Shown here in pieces: positions 20,926 to 31,426 of a stretch of 64,000 nucleotides of DNA; position 1 is the first letter of the stretch; the number at the start of each line of letters is the position of its first letter. The stretch comes from Diploptera punctata (Eukaryota; Arthropoda; Insecta; Blattodea; Blaberidae). The translations under genes were made by a program, and so were the position numbers. The stretch lies in contig JASPKZ010010276.1 of assembly GCA_030220185.1 (NCBI GenBank), positions 124,001-188,000 of the forward strand. Direction: 5' to 3'. Under the pieces are notes generated by a model. That model saw only the letters and a program-made list of their open reading frames with translations. It was not told the origin of the DNA and ran no database searches.

Positions 20926-21692
20926 GACTATTTAACTCATGCCGCAAATGGGAGTCAATAACCAATCACGTTTCAATGAATTTTGTTTTACAACCAATCT
21001 CACTCGTCTTTCACCCCGATATTTATCAACTTAAGTTTATCATATTAAAGAAAGTTCTCCCTTTTTAATATTCTGAACAAATCAGGGCATTATTTTGCAC
21101 TGGCCGATTCTCTAAGAATTCAACGTATGTTTAATAATGCAATTTATATGTCAAGGTGTAAGAATCCTAAAATGCACGTGGCTCTAAGATTGTATATATA
21201 GTGCACGAATGTAACCAGATACTGCTTGCGAGATATAATAGAAGAATTGTAGCAATTTATTATACCACAATACAAAGAAACCACTGTTTGCACTTTCTTA
21301 AACATATTACTTCCCTGGTATTTACGCTCCAAACAAAATTGACATATTTACATCATAGGACATCACAACTTAATTAATAACCTATAATGTTGGTTATAAT
21401 ATACAGTTTAATGTGTTTCATTTTTTCTCCACTAGGGTGCATTCTTACAATAATGCAATCCTAATTGGCAATAAATAATATGATGTAGTTGCGGTGATGA
21501 ACAAATCAAACATAACAGACGTTTGTCATTTGTTTTCAAACATCGCATTTTACATTAAATATACACATATTTTAAAATAACATATTTAAATAATGATTTG
21601 TGAGAAAACAAGTTAATTTTATTCATTAAATAGTCCTAACAAATAGTCCACTCTTGATTTACAAATTCTCTAGATAAATTGGCATTACTTAT
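20926..21692 (+). repeat. Repeat M, full copy
   Basis: GACTATTTAACTCATGCC to GGCATTACTTAT. Closest to the 4499 and 51838 copies, sharing the longer middle with the GTGCACGAATGTA segment and AATTTATTATACCACAA. The terminal hairpin is reduced. Confidence 0.75.
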
Positions 21693-21924
21693 GATAAATA
21701 TATGAAGTTAGGAAATAACACTATGAGATTTATTTTAATTCAATTTGAGATTTTTTGACTCGTTTCACATTCCTTGATATTTATGCAGACCTTGATTTCG
21801 TTCACTGACTTTGTGACTTTCTCGATGCAACACAACTGCCGTCTTGCTGTTGTCCCTCCTGAACATTGATTTCCATTTTCTGTGGAGTGATATTTTTGCA
21901 ATTTAAATTTAAAGTAATATCATC
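21693..21924. other. Unassigned sequence
   Basis: Nothing recognised. Confidence 0.4.
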
Positions 21925-22204
21925 TTATATATAAAAATTAATGTTTGTTTGTTTGTATATGCACGGCCATACCGTTGATCCGATTGTGATGGTTTTTTTT
22001 GCAAAATGTTCAGGAGATTCCCGGGATGAACAAAGGCTATAAGAAAGTTGTGATACTCAACTCCTGCACCCTTAAAAATCGCCCTTCGTAGTGGAAAACG
22101 TGAAAAAAGTAACACTTTGGACGCTTAAATGGCTTATGCTGCCTAAACCATAAGAAATACACAAAATTAATGCACACAGAATTGAATATCTCAAAAAGCT
22201 CTAC

Positions 22205-22546
22205 GTCCCGCGCCGTAGCCGAGCGGTTAAGGTAGGAAGCCTTGGCGGAGAGCTACGGGACTTGCGCTGGTTCGATTCTCCATGGGGGAAGAAATTTTCT
22301 CATGGTATTTCGGCCAGTATGGGACCGGTGCCCACCCAGCATCGTGAGGCAATTGGGTAGCTACAATAAGTAGCGGCTCCAGGTTGAGGAACCAGCTATA
22401 ACGGCTGGGGGACTCGACATGCTAACCACATGTCACCCCTACACTGGCTGTTGATCATCTACCTCTGTGATTGACACATGTGGATGTGAAGGGCCAGCAG
22501 CCGGCTGGTAAAAGGGCAACCGCTGAAAAGTGGAAAGACCCTCAAT
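22205..22546 (+). mobile_element. SINE-4, tRNA-headed, full copy with target duplication
   Basis: Head CGCCGTAGCCGAGCGGTTAA resembles a class II (Leu/Ser-type) tRNA, with B-box GGTTCGATTCTCC. The body has CAGTATGGGACCGGTGCCCA, TAAGTAGCGGCTCCAGG and CTGGGGGACTCGACATGCTA, ending near GACCCTCAATCGG. AAAAAGCTCTAC occurs at 22193-22204 and again at about 22549-22560, a 12-base target duplication inside repeat H. Confidence 0.85.
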
Positions 22547-22647
22547 CGGAAAAAGCTCTACAAAAAAGTCCGCGACAGCATATGTTTATCTCTTACGGAT
22601 GACTCACAATAATCATTTTTGTCTTTTATTGATACCAAGAGTCTCGT

Positions 22648-22790
22648 GCCGTAGCCGAGTGGTTAAGGCAAGAAGTCCTGGCGCAGGACTACAGGACTTA
22701 CGCTGGTTCGAGTCTCTACGGGGGAAGAAATTTTTCTCATGGAATTTCGGCCAGTATGGGACCGGTGCACAGTGGGTCAGAAATGAAATC
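22648..22790 (+). mobile_element. SINE-4 head fixed inside repeat H
   Basis: GTGCCGTAGCCGAGTGGTTA, B-box GGTTCGAGTCTC and CAGTATGGGACCGGTGCAC. The same truncated segment sits at the same place in the H copy at 41500-41640, so it was captured before H multiplied. Confidence 0.75.
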
Positions 22791-23313
22791 TACTGGGGGG
22801 GGGGAGAAACTGTTTTGACTCGCTCTCATCAATTTATCTTTTTTTTTCACTCTAATATAATTGTTATTTGACGGTTCTTAACTTATCTGCAAAGGAGGGT
22901 ACAATTTAAAAGTGGAGGATTACTTGAAATTCGAAATTAAAACTCCTGTACATCAACTGGACCGATTTGGATGATATTTTTTTCCTGTGTGTTTGAGTGG
23001 GTCCCTGGATGGTTTAGATTCACAATTGGACTTGGTAGGTGGCGCGGCGATCGGGATATAGGATTTGTTTATGTCAGATGCGTAGTCATCTGCTTTATCG
23101 TTATGTTCCGACATAACTACGTGACGTCATCATTCACACTCCTTGAGCCACAACAGAAGGCTGTAAGAGGTTTTCTTGCGAACTTATTTAATAATATCTA
23201 ATTATGTCCTAATTGCTGAATTTTATGGTAAAAAAGTAACATATTTTTATCGTCCGCCCATGACATGAGAATTGAACGATCGGGCAGGACAACGTCTACC
23301 GGGTACGCTAGTA

Positions 23314-23790
23314 ATTTATAAACTATTACTTTTATAATTTATACTTTACACTATTTTTATAATAAAATGAGAACAAAATATTATTCATAATATCATAAAA
23401 GTGTTTCTTTGAATACGTTACTTTGACAAATGAGGACCACGTAAATTACATCTGTAATTTATTTCTCCAAAAAATCCAATAGATCTGTGTTAATGTTAAC
23501 AATATTGAAGATTGCTAACAGTAATAAATTACATAGTTGAACACTCTCTTTGTAAGGTTTGAAATTAATTAATTTATCCACATCAGCGCATTGTAATGGG
23601 ATCTCTTTACATTTTACATCAGCGCAGCCGTATGACAACCAAAGAAGACCTATTAGCACAGAGCAATTGATTGTATGATTAAAAATAAAGCAATTATTAC
23701 ATGAAACTCCCAACGATTACAATGGTTTAGGAATTTGTTATATCGATAACATTACAACAAGAATTTAAAAGTGTACGCTATAATTATGTT
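23314..23790. other. Unassigned sequence
   Basis: Short frames only; nothing recognised. Confidence 0.45.
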
Positions 23791-23885
23791 AAATTCCAAG
23801 GAGCAAATCCTCTGTGACGGACTTTAACCCCTCGGTGTTGAGTCCAAAGATGTTGAGGGTCGTAATAGAACGAAGCCTTTGTTGT
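23791..23885 (+). mobile_element. SINE-2 internal fragment
   Basis: Matches the 46617-46690 part of the full SINE-2 (AAGGAGCAAATCCTCTGTGA, GACTTTAA, GAGTCCAAAGAT) without head or tail. Confidence 0.55.
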
Positions 23886-23888
23886 GAC

Positions 23889-23963
<75 letters not shown>
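23889..23963. repeat. (AAT)n array
   Basis: Pure AAT for about 75 bases. Confidence 0.97.
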
Positions 23964-23964
<1 letters not shown>

Positions 23965-24549
23965 TATTTTATTTACATTTATTAGAATAGTCATGTTTGT
24001 CTAATGCTGTAATTATATAATATAATTAAAAACATGTTTTATACCTTCCAATGTGGATTTAAGAATGGTTTGTGCAGTATTGATGTAGCTGAGTATTTAA
24101 CAATTATTATTTCCGGTTTTTATGATAAGTAGAGCACCTGGTCATTTTATATAATCTATAAATAGCGTTTTAATGCGTTAATAATTCACTTATTATTTAG
24201 AAATTATATTATTATTGAATCACTGATACTAATTTGTATGTATTCCGTCCTATTTACTTGACCGTTTAAACACTATTTTCATTACGGTGTCAATTCTGAT
24301 GTATAAAAAACCGTGTGTGGTGATCCCCAAGGATATGTCCTAGGTCTAGATTTGTTTTTAAATATGTTAAATGATTTAACATAGGTAACGAATCCACTTT
24401 GTTAGCTGGTGATCTATTATATTACTCTTCTATCAGCGAAATTAAATTAGACTGACTGACTGACTGAATAAGGCGAAGTCTAGTTTCGCCCAGTGAGCTG
24501 CGTATGTTAGAACCGACTAGGGCTCTTTGGCAGCTAAGTAGATAGTTAT
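23964..24549. other. Unassigned sequence
   Basis: No supported feature; a short GACT run at about 24451-24466. Confidence 0.45.
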
Positions 24550-25742
24550 TAATTAAATAAAAATAAAACGTAGTTTTATTTGATTTTCGTATTTATTATA
24601 TAATTCAGTGACAGCTGTTTCGGTACACTGTACCTTCTTCAGACATGTTAAAAAATTATGAATTGTGTTCCAACTGATCTAAGCAACAATACAACAATAT
24701 TTATTTAAATTTTTAAATTTAACAAAGGGGATTCATTCAAATCAAGTTGAGAATTTAACAGTTTTTTACTACTTTTAAACTTATTAATTTCTACAGCCTC
24801 CAAAAGATCTAACTTCTTACCCTTATCACAAATATGTAAAATTTCAAAATTTGGATCGAAACAATGATTAAATTGGAATAGGTGGTTAGCATAGTTTGAA
24901 TTTTCTAAATTTCTGTTATATGCTCTCATGTGTTCCTTTATCCGAGATATAAAAGGTCTACCAGTTTGTCCTATATAGACATTGTCACATGTGCCACACT
25001 TCAATTTATATACACCTGATAATTTTTCTTTTTTTGTTTTGGTTTTATTGTTTTTTATTATATTTTGTAGAGTTTTATTAGTTTTAAATGCCACATTAAT
25101 GTTCAACTTTTGAAGTGTTTAGATATTTTATTTGAAAGTGGGCCTATGTATGACATTACGACATATTTCTTATTGTTTTCTTTGGGTACAGGAAAAACTT
25201 TGTTAATTGCTTTTTTGTAATTAATATTCTTAATTAAACATTCTATAATTTCAGGGTCGTATCCATTATTAACAGCCAATTGTTTAATGATATTCAATTC
25301 ATTATTATATTCCAAGGGTGAAAGAGGGATTTTTAAAAGTCTATGAATGTAACTATTAAAGGCTGCCATCTTATGAGTATATGGGTGAAGAGAAGAACTA
25401 TGGATTGTGGTATCAGTATGAGATGGTTTGTGAAAGATACCAAACTCAAACTTATTATCAATGTGTTTTATTGATAAATCCAAGAAATTTATACTATTAT
25501 ATGTTTCTAATTCCATTGTGAAATTAATACTTCTGTGAATGTTATTAATAAAATTTAAAAAGGAATTCAATTGTCTTTTGGTTCCTGTGAAGCCTGCTAT
25601 GACATCATCTACATACCGATACCAAAATAGAACATTTCTAGCTAATACATTCTTATGTATGATTTGTTCTAAGTCATCCATAAAAATCTCTGCCAAAAGA
25701 GGGCTCAACGGATCACTATGTTTTATTTTTATTTAATTAATA
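24550..25742 (-). mobile_element. Penelope-like element with RT and GIY-YIG endonuclease
   Basis: The minus strand carries two abutting frames. The first (25103-25708) begins SPLLAEIFMDDLEQII and includes RYVDDVIAGF (catalytic YVDD, about 25605-25630), then NSINFLDLSI and HKPSHTDTTIHSSSLHPY, all typical of Penelope RT. The second (24705-25106) encodes the GIY-YIG endonuclease with SGVYKLKCGTCDNVYIGQTG and a downstream R and E of the RIKEH block, ending LNESPLLNLKI. The frames overlap by four bases, where family members have one fused protein, so a frameshift is present. The RT fingers are lost (5' truncation near 25740). A 20-base inverted repeat flanks the element. Confidence 0.9.
24610..24642 (-). 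ncRNA. Hammerhead-ribozyme-like motif at Penelope 3' flank
   Basis: The minus strand reads CTGAAGA, one extra A, stem GGTAC - AGT - GTACC, GAAA, then CAGCTG and TC. The core boxes and a GTC cleavage triplet are intact. CAGCTG is self-complementary, as expected for dimer-type hammerheads. The extra A and a weak stem I lower confidence. Confidence 0.45.
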
Positions 25743-26296
25743 AATATGGATTTTCATCAAGTAAACACCAACTCAATTGATTAAGTAGATAGTGGCTATC
25801 GTTACGTGGTTTTAGTTCATTTAATCTGAGCCTACTTGGCGGCGCCAGTATTTGCGTGCCGATGGTGATGAAAATTGGACAGAGATTTGGGATGTGATGA
25901 CCTGAAGTAGGGCATCAGAATCCACACTGCCTTCAAGCCGAGAGTCGGAAATCCAGCAGTGTGGAATGAGCCACGCCACTCCAGGTGAGAGCACGTCGCC
26001 AAATCTCTGGCTGGATTTAATGAGGGTTATATTGGATAAATATGTTTTTTTATGAACAGCACACCGCTGAGGCAAGGTGTCCTATACTGCGTACCATAGC
26101 ATTTCATGCAAAGATGTAAATGTATACATCTTGCTTACATTTTAGCCATTATCACTGTTACACATATTCACCAATTGCGACAGGAACAACAAGCGCTCCA
26201 TTGGAGTCTAAAGCCAGCCAATATAGGCTGGAAGTCTTGGAGTGCCTGTTGTGCCTGTTCGGTCATTAAGGGGTGAAATACAGGCTGCGTCTGTGC
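25743..26296 (-). other. Sequence downstream of Jockey-type ORF1
   Basis: On the strand of ORF1 this follows its stop codon. It should hold ORF2 in a complete element, but I find no endonuclease (no TWN block) and no RT. A short open frame at 25821-26075 is not recognised. Confidence 0.4.
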
Positions 26297-27874
26297 TCAA
26301 GCAGTGCTACGATCAATGCCTTGTTGAGCTTGATTGCCAGAACTTATGACGTGACTGAAAGATAGTGTGGGATTTACTTTTACAGAAGTAAAAGTACGGG
26401 GAGTGTTGACATTATGTGTTGAAGGTTTGGGTTTTATATAAGCTTGCTTAGCTGCCTCATAAGCTGGGCAGTTACGATAGGAGACAGGATGGCCTGTTGC
26501 TCCGCAATTTGCGCATTGAAGTTTAGAGGGATCAAGTTGTGCCTCCGCTTTTACGGGGCATTCTTTATGATTATGTGCCTTTGAACATATAACGCATCGT
26601 GGCGTCAAGTTGCACCCTGCGAAGGTATGATTAAAGTTCTGGCAGTTAAAACATTGTTTGAGTCCAGAACGCGGCCTGTATGGTTCCACAGCGACAACTG
26701 TATACAACAAGCGACTTAGATTGTAAATTTCTCGAGCTGCAGCTGTATTCTCCAGCTCGATGACAAATAAGGGAAGTAGGATGGTGTTTTCTCCGTCCTT
26801 TTTTGACATTTGCTTGATTGTTTTGATAGGATATTCTAGCGCCAGTAGCTCACTATGTATGTCTTCAGTAGGGGTTGAGGATGGTAATCGTTTGAGTACT
26901 ACTCTCAGTGGAAGATCTTTCTTAAGTTGGTAAGTGTAATATTGTTTGTTTACATTTTTGAAAAATTTCTTTAACTCTTGAAAATCCTCCACTGATGATG
27001 CATAGTATCGAAGACCCTCACGGGTGTTTACCACTTTGAGATCACTTTTGATTTGTTTTCTTATTTCTCGATTCATTTTAAAAAGGTCCCCGTGTCCCCA
27101 TTACAGTAATTGGTGGGGGCCTTTCTAATTTAGGTTGATTTGGATTTGTTTCTTTGGTGTCGTTTACCCATGAGGGTCCCGTAGCTGTTGTTACTGAGTC
27201 ACGTCCTTTATTCTTATTTGTTAAAGGGTCAGCAAAAGGGCTCTCTGCAGTGGTGTTCATTTTTGACAAAATGTTAAATCTATTTTGAGTTTCCACTGTT
27301 GGGATCACAGCTTGTGGTTGGACCTTTTTTCCCTGATGGCTGGACGACTTTATTGTTTTTACTTTATATGTTTTTCTTTTATTTGAATTATTAGGTTCTT
27401 CATTTTCTTTATGTTTTGCTTTTTCAGCTACTTTTACTTGTTTTTCCTTTTTGTTTTTTTAGGTTTTGGTAGTTCGTTACGCATGTTATCACTGATGAAG
27501 CAAGCAGTTTGTACTTCCACTGCAATAGCTTTTACTTCCATGAGTAAGTCATGGTACATTATTGATTGGTCTGGTTCATTATTCATTAAGTCATTCAATC
27601 GATTGAGGGAAAACATGGTGAGGTCCCGTGCTGCGTCAGTACGCTCGTACTCTGGGTATGCCTGTAGGTAGTTACACACTATGAAAAGGGTACTTTTAAT
27701 TTTGTCAGTAATTTCAAAAAAATTGCTACCTTCTTTAAAGTTTTTACTTTTGACATGAGCTTCAAATTTTACTAAGGCAATGTCCCAGAGATTGATCGGC
27801 CTGTAGTCCTCCTCCTCGTCCATTTCCATCACAGCGATAGTGTCCTTGGCAGCTGCCATGCTTGGGGATGCCAA
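26297..27874 (-). pseudogene. Jockey-type LINE ORF1 (gag-like RNA-binding protein), frameshifted
   Basis: Three minus-strand frames follow one another. 27434-27874 is the acidic N-terminus (MEMDEEEDYRPINLWDIALV). 27078-27308 is a polar linker. 26297-27076 contains a PRE_C2HC-like domain (LPLRVVLKRLPSSTPTEDIH) and cysteine knuckles: CFNCQNFNHTFAGC, CVICSKAHNHKECP and CANCGATGHPVSYRNCP. Such knuckles bind element RNA and form the ribonucleoprotein in insect Jockey-like LINEs. The N-terminal methionine near 27874 is preceded by a plausible 5' UTR. At least two frameshifts separate the pieces. Loss of the 3' half is unusual, since LINEs are normally lost from the 5' end. Confidence 0.85.
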
Positions 27875-28020
27875 GACTTAATTTATGGGCACAAAAAACA
27901 CTAATCACACACACTAACACAAGCAAATAAAAATTGAACACCAACACTATATAGTTTAGTAGAAGGTGCAGTGTCCACACTCTGATATAGGCCACTATCA
28001 CGACTGGTATAAAAGAAAAA
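27875..28020 (-). promoter_or_regulatory. Probable 5' UTR of the Jockey-type element
   Basis: Lies immediately upstream of the ORF1 start. The far boundary is not defined. No start-site motif can be assigned by eye. Confidence 0.3.
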
Positions 28021-28325
28021 CTGTTGAAGTTTCTTGTCTGTATCTAAAATGATTCGTTGCTAATGATTGTTTACCCTAGCAACAGCCTAATATGGCTACA
28101 AGATTAAATTTAAAGCACTAAAATTGTAAATACTAATATCGTCAACAATATTCTTTCTTGAATTATAACTCCTTTATAAGTCAACACTTTTTAAACATTA
28201 CAAAACGGAAATTATAACACAGATTATAATAAAACTTGAATTATTTCAGTTAAATAAGGATCTCTCAATAATGCAAATTAATTCTATCACAGCTTACTAG
28301 ATCCTTCATTAAATCAGTAGTTTAA
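28021..28325. other. Unassigned AT-rich sequence
   Basis: Nothing recognised. Confidence 0.45.
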
Positions 28326-28329
28326 TTAA

Positions 28330-28958
28330 CCCTTAAATTGGCAAAACATTAATTTCTCGTATTAGTTATTTAAATATTGCGGACCGCACTGACAACGAAA
28401 TCGTGCATAACTGTTATTATTAAGTAACTAAGACTATTAACGTTTGAGAGGAAAATATTTAGAAGAGTGCTAGGTCCAGTAAAGGAAAATGGAAATTGGA
28501 GGTTGAGAAGGAATGACGAATTATACCTCAAGAATAATAAAGAAAATATAGTTAGTTTCATCAAATCCAAAAGATTACAATGGTTTGGACATACACTAAG
28601 AATGCCAAAGGGAAGATTGCCGAATGATATTTTGAATTGGACGCCACAAGGAACAAGACCAAGGGGAAGACCCAAGGATCGATGGGAAGATGACGTAATT
28701 GAAGATTTGAGAGAAATGGGGATTTTTGATTTGAAATCCACTGCACAAGATAGGAAGAAGTGGCGTAAACTGGTTGAGAAGGCCAAGACATTCCACTGGA
28801 AGTCATAAAGCCTGACGAAGAAGAAGAAGAAGAAGAAGAGTGTAATTCTGCACACATTTCAGTAATTTCGTATCGTTATATTTCTTCTGTTTTATTAAAA
28901 CTATTAGATAAATAAAAACAATTGATATATCCTATAGAACACATTGCGAATTTAAGGG
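28330..28958. mobile_element. TTAA-flanked MITE (piggyBac-like) with a nested LINE
   Basis: Begins CCCTTAAATTGGCAAAAC and ends GCGAATTTAAGGG, an inverted pair, with TTAA at 28326-28329 and 28959-28962. TTAA duplication and CCC/GGG ends are typical of piggyBac-type elements. The MITE itself is about 220 bases once the LINE-E insertion is removed. A second, diverged copy is at 34222-34460. Confidence 0.7.
28436..28845 (+). mobile_element. LINE-E C-terminal fragment, open frame
   Basis: An uninterrupted frame of about 120 residues: RRVLGPVKENGNWRLRRNDE, RLQWFGHTLRMPKGRLPNDI, RGRPKDRWEDDVIEDLREMG, KWRKLVEKAKTFHWKS and stop at 28806-28808, then a (GAA)n tail (28818-28841). It is the 3' end of a LINE polyprotein without RT core. 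It sits inside the MITE, so it is younger. Confidence 0.8.
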
Positions 28959-28962
28959 TTAA

Positions 28963-29235
28963 TCATGTCTCAGTCTATTGATTAAATAATTATCTGGTTT
29001 CAAGCAAAATAATATTACTCTAATTATAGGAAACTTGTAGTTAGAAAATCAATATAATACTAAGCTGTCGGGAAATGAGAGTCTCAAATATATTTGGTTT
29101 TCACCAATTATCTAGCATTATTTACCAATTGTGAAATTTAAAAAAAGTTATCTAAACCGTACTTTCATATAAGTTACTATGATTTTTTCGGTACTATTAA
29201 GTACTTGCACATAGGGCTAGTCGATTTTGTACTGT
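28963..29235. other. Unassigned sequence
   Basis: Nothing recognised. Confidence 0.4.
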
Positions 29236-29359
29236 ATTCATTGCCGGACATTGGCATCTTTTAAAAGAAATCTAAATTTATATTTGCTCTAACCTCGACT
29301 TCACCATTACCTAAGGTACAGATGTTAATTGACGTTTCTCGTATAATTTATCATATTTA

Positions 29360-29402
<43 letters not shown>
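29236..29402 (+). mobile_element. LINE-A 3' end, copy 4, left part
   Basis: Plus-strand match to the end of copy 2: ACATTGGCATCTTTTAAAAG (coding TLASFKRN), the stop, then the UTR with CGTATAATTTATCATATTTA leading into the internal (ATT)n. It is interrupted at 29402 by a LINE-D insertion and resumes at 31226. Confidence 0.8.
29358..29402. repeat. (ATT)n array inside LINE-A 3' UTR
   Basis: Homologous in position to the array at 6195-6254, now split by insertions. Confidence 0.95.
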
Positions 29403-30530
29403 AATAGCAAAAGTAATGTTAACAGAAGAACAAAGTGGATTCAGACCAGGGCGTTCATGTATGGATAATATATTTACGATAAAAGAATTTATAAACAAAA
29501 GAAGAGAATATATCAAGGAAACACACATAGCTTTTATTGATTTTGTGAAGGCATATGATAAAGTAGACAGAGGAAAACTTTGGACAATTTTAAAAGAAAA
29601 AGGAATTCCGAAACACTTAATAGCAGCTATAAAGAGTTTGTACTGGAACACAAATTTTGTTATAAAAACTAGAAATGAAGTAAGTAAAAATAAAATTCAT
29701 ACTAATTAAGGAGTTAAACAAGGATGTAGTATCTCTCCAGTTTTGTTTAACCTATACATCAATGATATAATAAAAAAATGGAACGTAGAAACAAATAAAA
29801 GAATCAAATTAGATAAAACACACTACTTGAAAACATTATTATACGCTGATGACCAGGTAATAATAGCAAATATGGAAGACGAACTTCAAAGGAATATTTT
29901 TAAACTACATAATATATGTGAACAATATAATCTCAAAATATCCATAGAAAAAACTAAGGTAATGGCATTCCGAGGGAAAAATCAAATCAGATCCAAATTG
30001 TAATAGGAAACAAAATCATAGAACAGGTGAACCATCTCAATTATCTAGGATGCGACATTTCATTTAATTATGATAATGATATAACTAATAAAATTGCAAA
30101 ATTCCAGGGAATATGTGGTACGATGAAACGATCACTAAATAAAAAACAACAAGAGAGACCCAATTGAAATTTTACAAAACATTGGTAGTACCGGTACTGC
30201 TCTATGGTTCAGAAGCCTAGATACATAAGAAACAAGATCTAAGTAGGATAACGGCGGCAGAAATGAAATTTCTGAGATCTGTTAAAGGGTGCACTAAGGA
30301 AGACAGAATCAAGAACACAGAAATAAGACAGGAACTTGAAATATTTGCAATAACTGATAAAATAAGATATATATAGACAAAAATGGAAGGAACACATAGA
30401 CAGAATGAATGAAGATAGATATCCAAAAGAAATAACAAAATACAAACCTAAAGGCACCCGAGATGTGGGCAGACCTAGAAAGGATGGGCTGAAGTCGGAA
30501 CGGGTCTACAGACCTAATCCATAAATGCAG
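29403..30530 (+). mobile_element. LINE-D reverse transcriptase fragment, nested
   Basis: Plus-strand order: LTEEQSGFRPGRSCMDNIFT, HIAFIDFVKAYDKVDRGKLW (catalytic D), a stop, then GVKQGCSISPVLFNLYINDI, LLYADDQVIIANMEDELQRN (catalytic DD, near 29850), LNYLGCDISFNYDND, then frameshifted traces down to MWADLERMG. It covers RT fingers, palm and thumb but lacks the endonuclease. Numerous stops and frameshifts. The tail is (GAT)n then (ATT)n. It lies within the ATT array of the LINE-A 3' UTR. Confidence 0.85.
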
Positions 30531-30602
30531 ATGATGATGATGATGATTATTATTATTATTATTATCATTATCATCATAAGTATTATTATTGTTATTATTA
30601 TA
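30530..30602. repeat. (ATT)n array, mixed with GAT/CAT
   Basis: Between the LINE-D tail and repeat M. Confidence 0.85.
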
Positions 30603-30603
30603 A

Positions 30604-31225
30604 GTAATGCCACGAGTGATTTCCAAATTATTGATAAATTCACGACTCACGAAGTGAGGAGTGATTTTATATAAAGAATTTGGAAATCAAGAGTGGCATT
30701 TGTTAGGACTATTTAACGAATAAAATTAAGCTGTTTACTCACAAATCATTGTTTAACTATAGTTATTTTAAAATATTTATATATTTAATATAAACGGCGA
30801 TGTTTGAAAACAAATCAGAAATGTGAGTTTATGTTCATTCACTGCTGCTTGATCATATTATTTATTGCCAAATAAGATCACAATATTGTAAGAGTGCATC
30901 CAAGTGGAGAAATAATGAAACACATCAAACTATATATCATATTCAATATTACGGGTTATTCATTTATTTATTTGTTTAGTAAACAATTCAGAAATCAAGG
31001 AATCTTTTCATTATTTGCTATTTTCAATGTATTTGTTGGAGAAAAATAATGCTTTGACTGTTCAGAACATTAAAAAGGAGGAGCTTTCTTTATCACAAAA
31101 GCAGGAGCTGATAAAGAGAAATCGATAAAGAGCGAGGTGAAACACGACTGTCATTGGTTGTAAAACAAAATTCATTGAAACGTGATTGGTCATTAACTAG
31201 CATTTGTGGCATGAGTTAAATAGTC
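30604..31225 (-). repeat. Repeat M, nested in LINE-A UTR
   Basis: Starts GTAATGCCACGAGTGATTTC and ends GGCATGAGTTAAATAGTC. It carries the long terminal hairpin: GTGATTTCCAAATTAT pairs with ATTTGGAAATCA around an inner CTCACGAAGTGAG. Nearly identical to the copy at 33612. Confidence 0.85.
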
Positions 31226-31299
31226 GTATAAAAATGTTGTTTGTTCATGAAATTTACATTGCAACATTTAATACATTATAAGTCTTTATAATTAGTATA

Positions 31300-31337
<38 letters not shown>

Positions 31338-31426
31338 CAAATATTTATTTGTATTTGTGCTGGTTGAGTGGAAGAGAAGGCCTTATGGCCCAAACTCTGC
31401 CGGAATAAGTGAAACGTTATTATTAT
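31226..31426 (+). mobile_element. LINE-A 3' end, copy 4, right part
   Basis: Resumes the copy 2 UTR: AATGTTGTTTGTTCATGAAA, TTTATAATTAGTATAGTGTA, (AT)n, CTGGTTGAGTGGAAGAGAAG, GGCCTTATGGCC and GCCGGAATAA, ending in ACGTTATTATTAT. Confidence 0.85.
31301..31334. repeat. (AT)n array
   Basis: TA expansion in the LINE-A UTR; copy 2 has only a few units there. Confidence 0.9.

Larger units (their letters stand above)
21925..23313 (-). repeat. Repeat H, near-complete copy with an inserted SINE
   Basis: Runs opposite to the 41166 copy: ATATATAAAAATTAATGTTT at the left, the CGGCCATACCGTTGATCCGA and CTCCTGCACCCTTAAAAATC blocks, then after the SINE the GTCCGCGACAGCATATGTTT block, an internal tRNA-like segment (22648-22790), CTTATCTGCAAAGGAGGGTA, and GGCAGGACAACGTCTACCGG near the right end. 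No ORF of note. Confidence 0.65.

Noticed and set aside
22205..22300. Possible functional class II tRNA gene
   Set aside because: It is the head of a SINE with a body and target duplication, and similar heads recur; the tRNA arms are incomplete.
28370..28855. A 161-codon minus-strand frame
   Set aside because: Antisense to the LINE-E C-terminal frame, which has the recognisable protein motifs.
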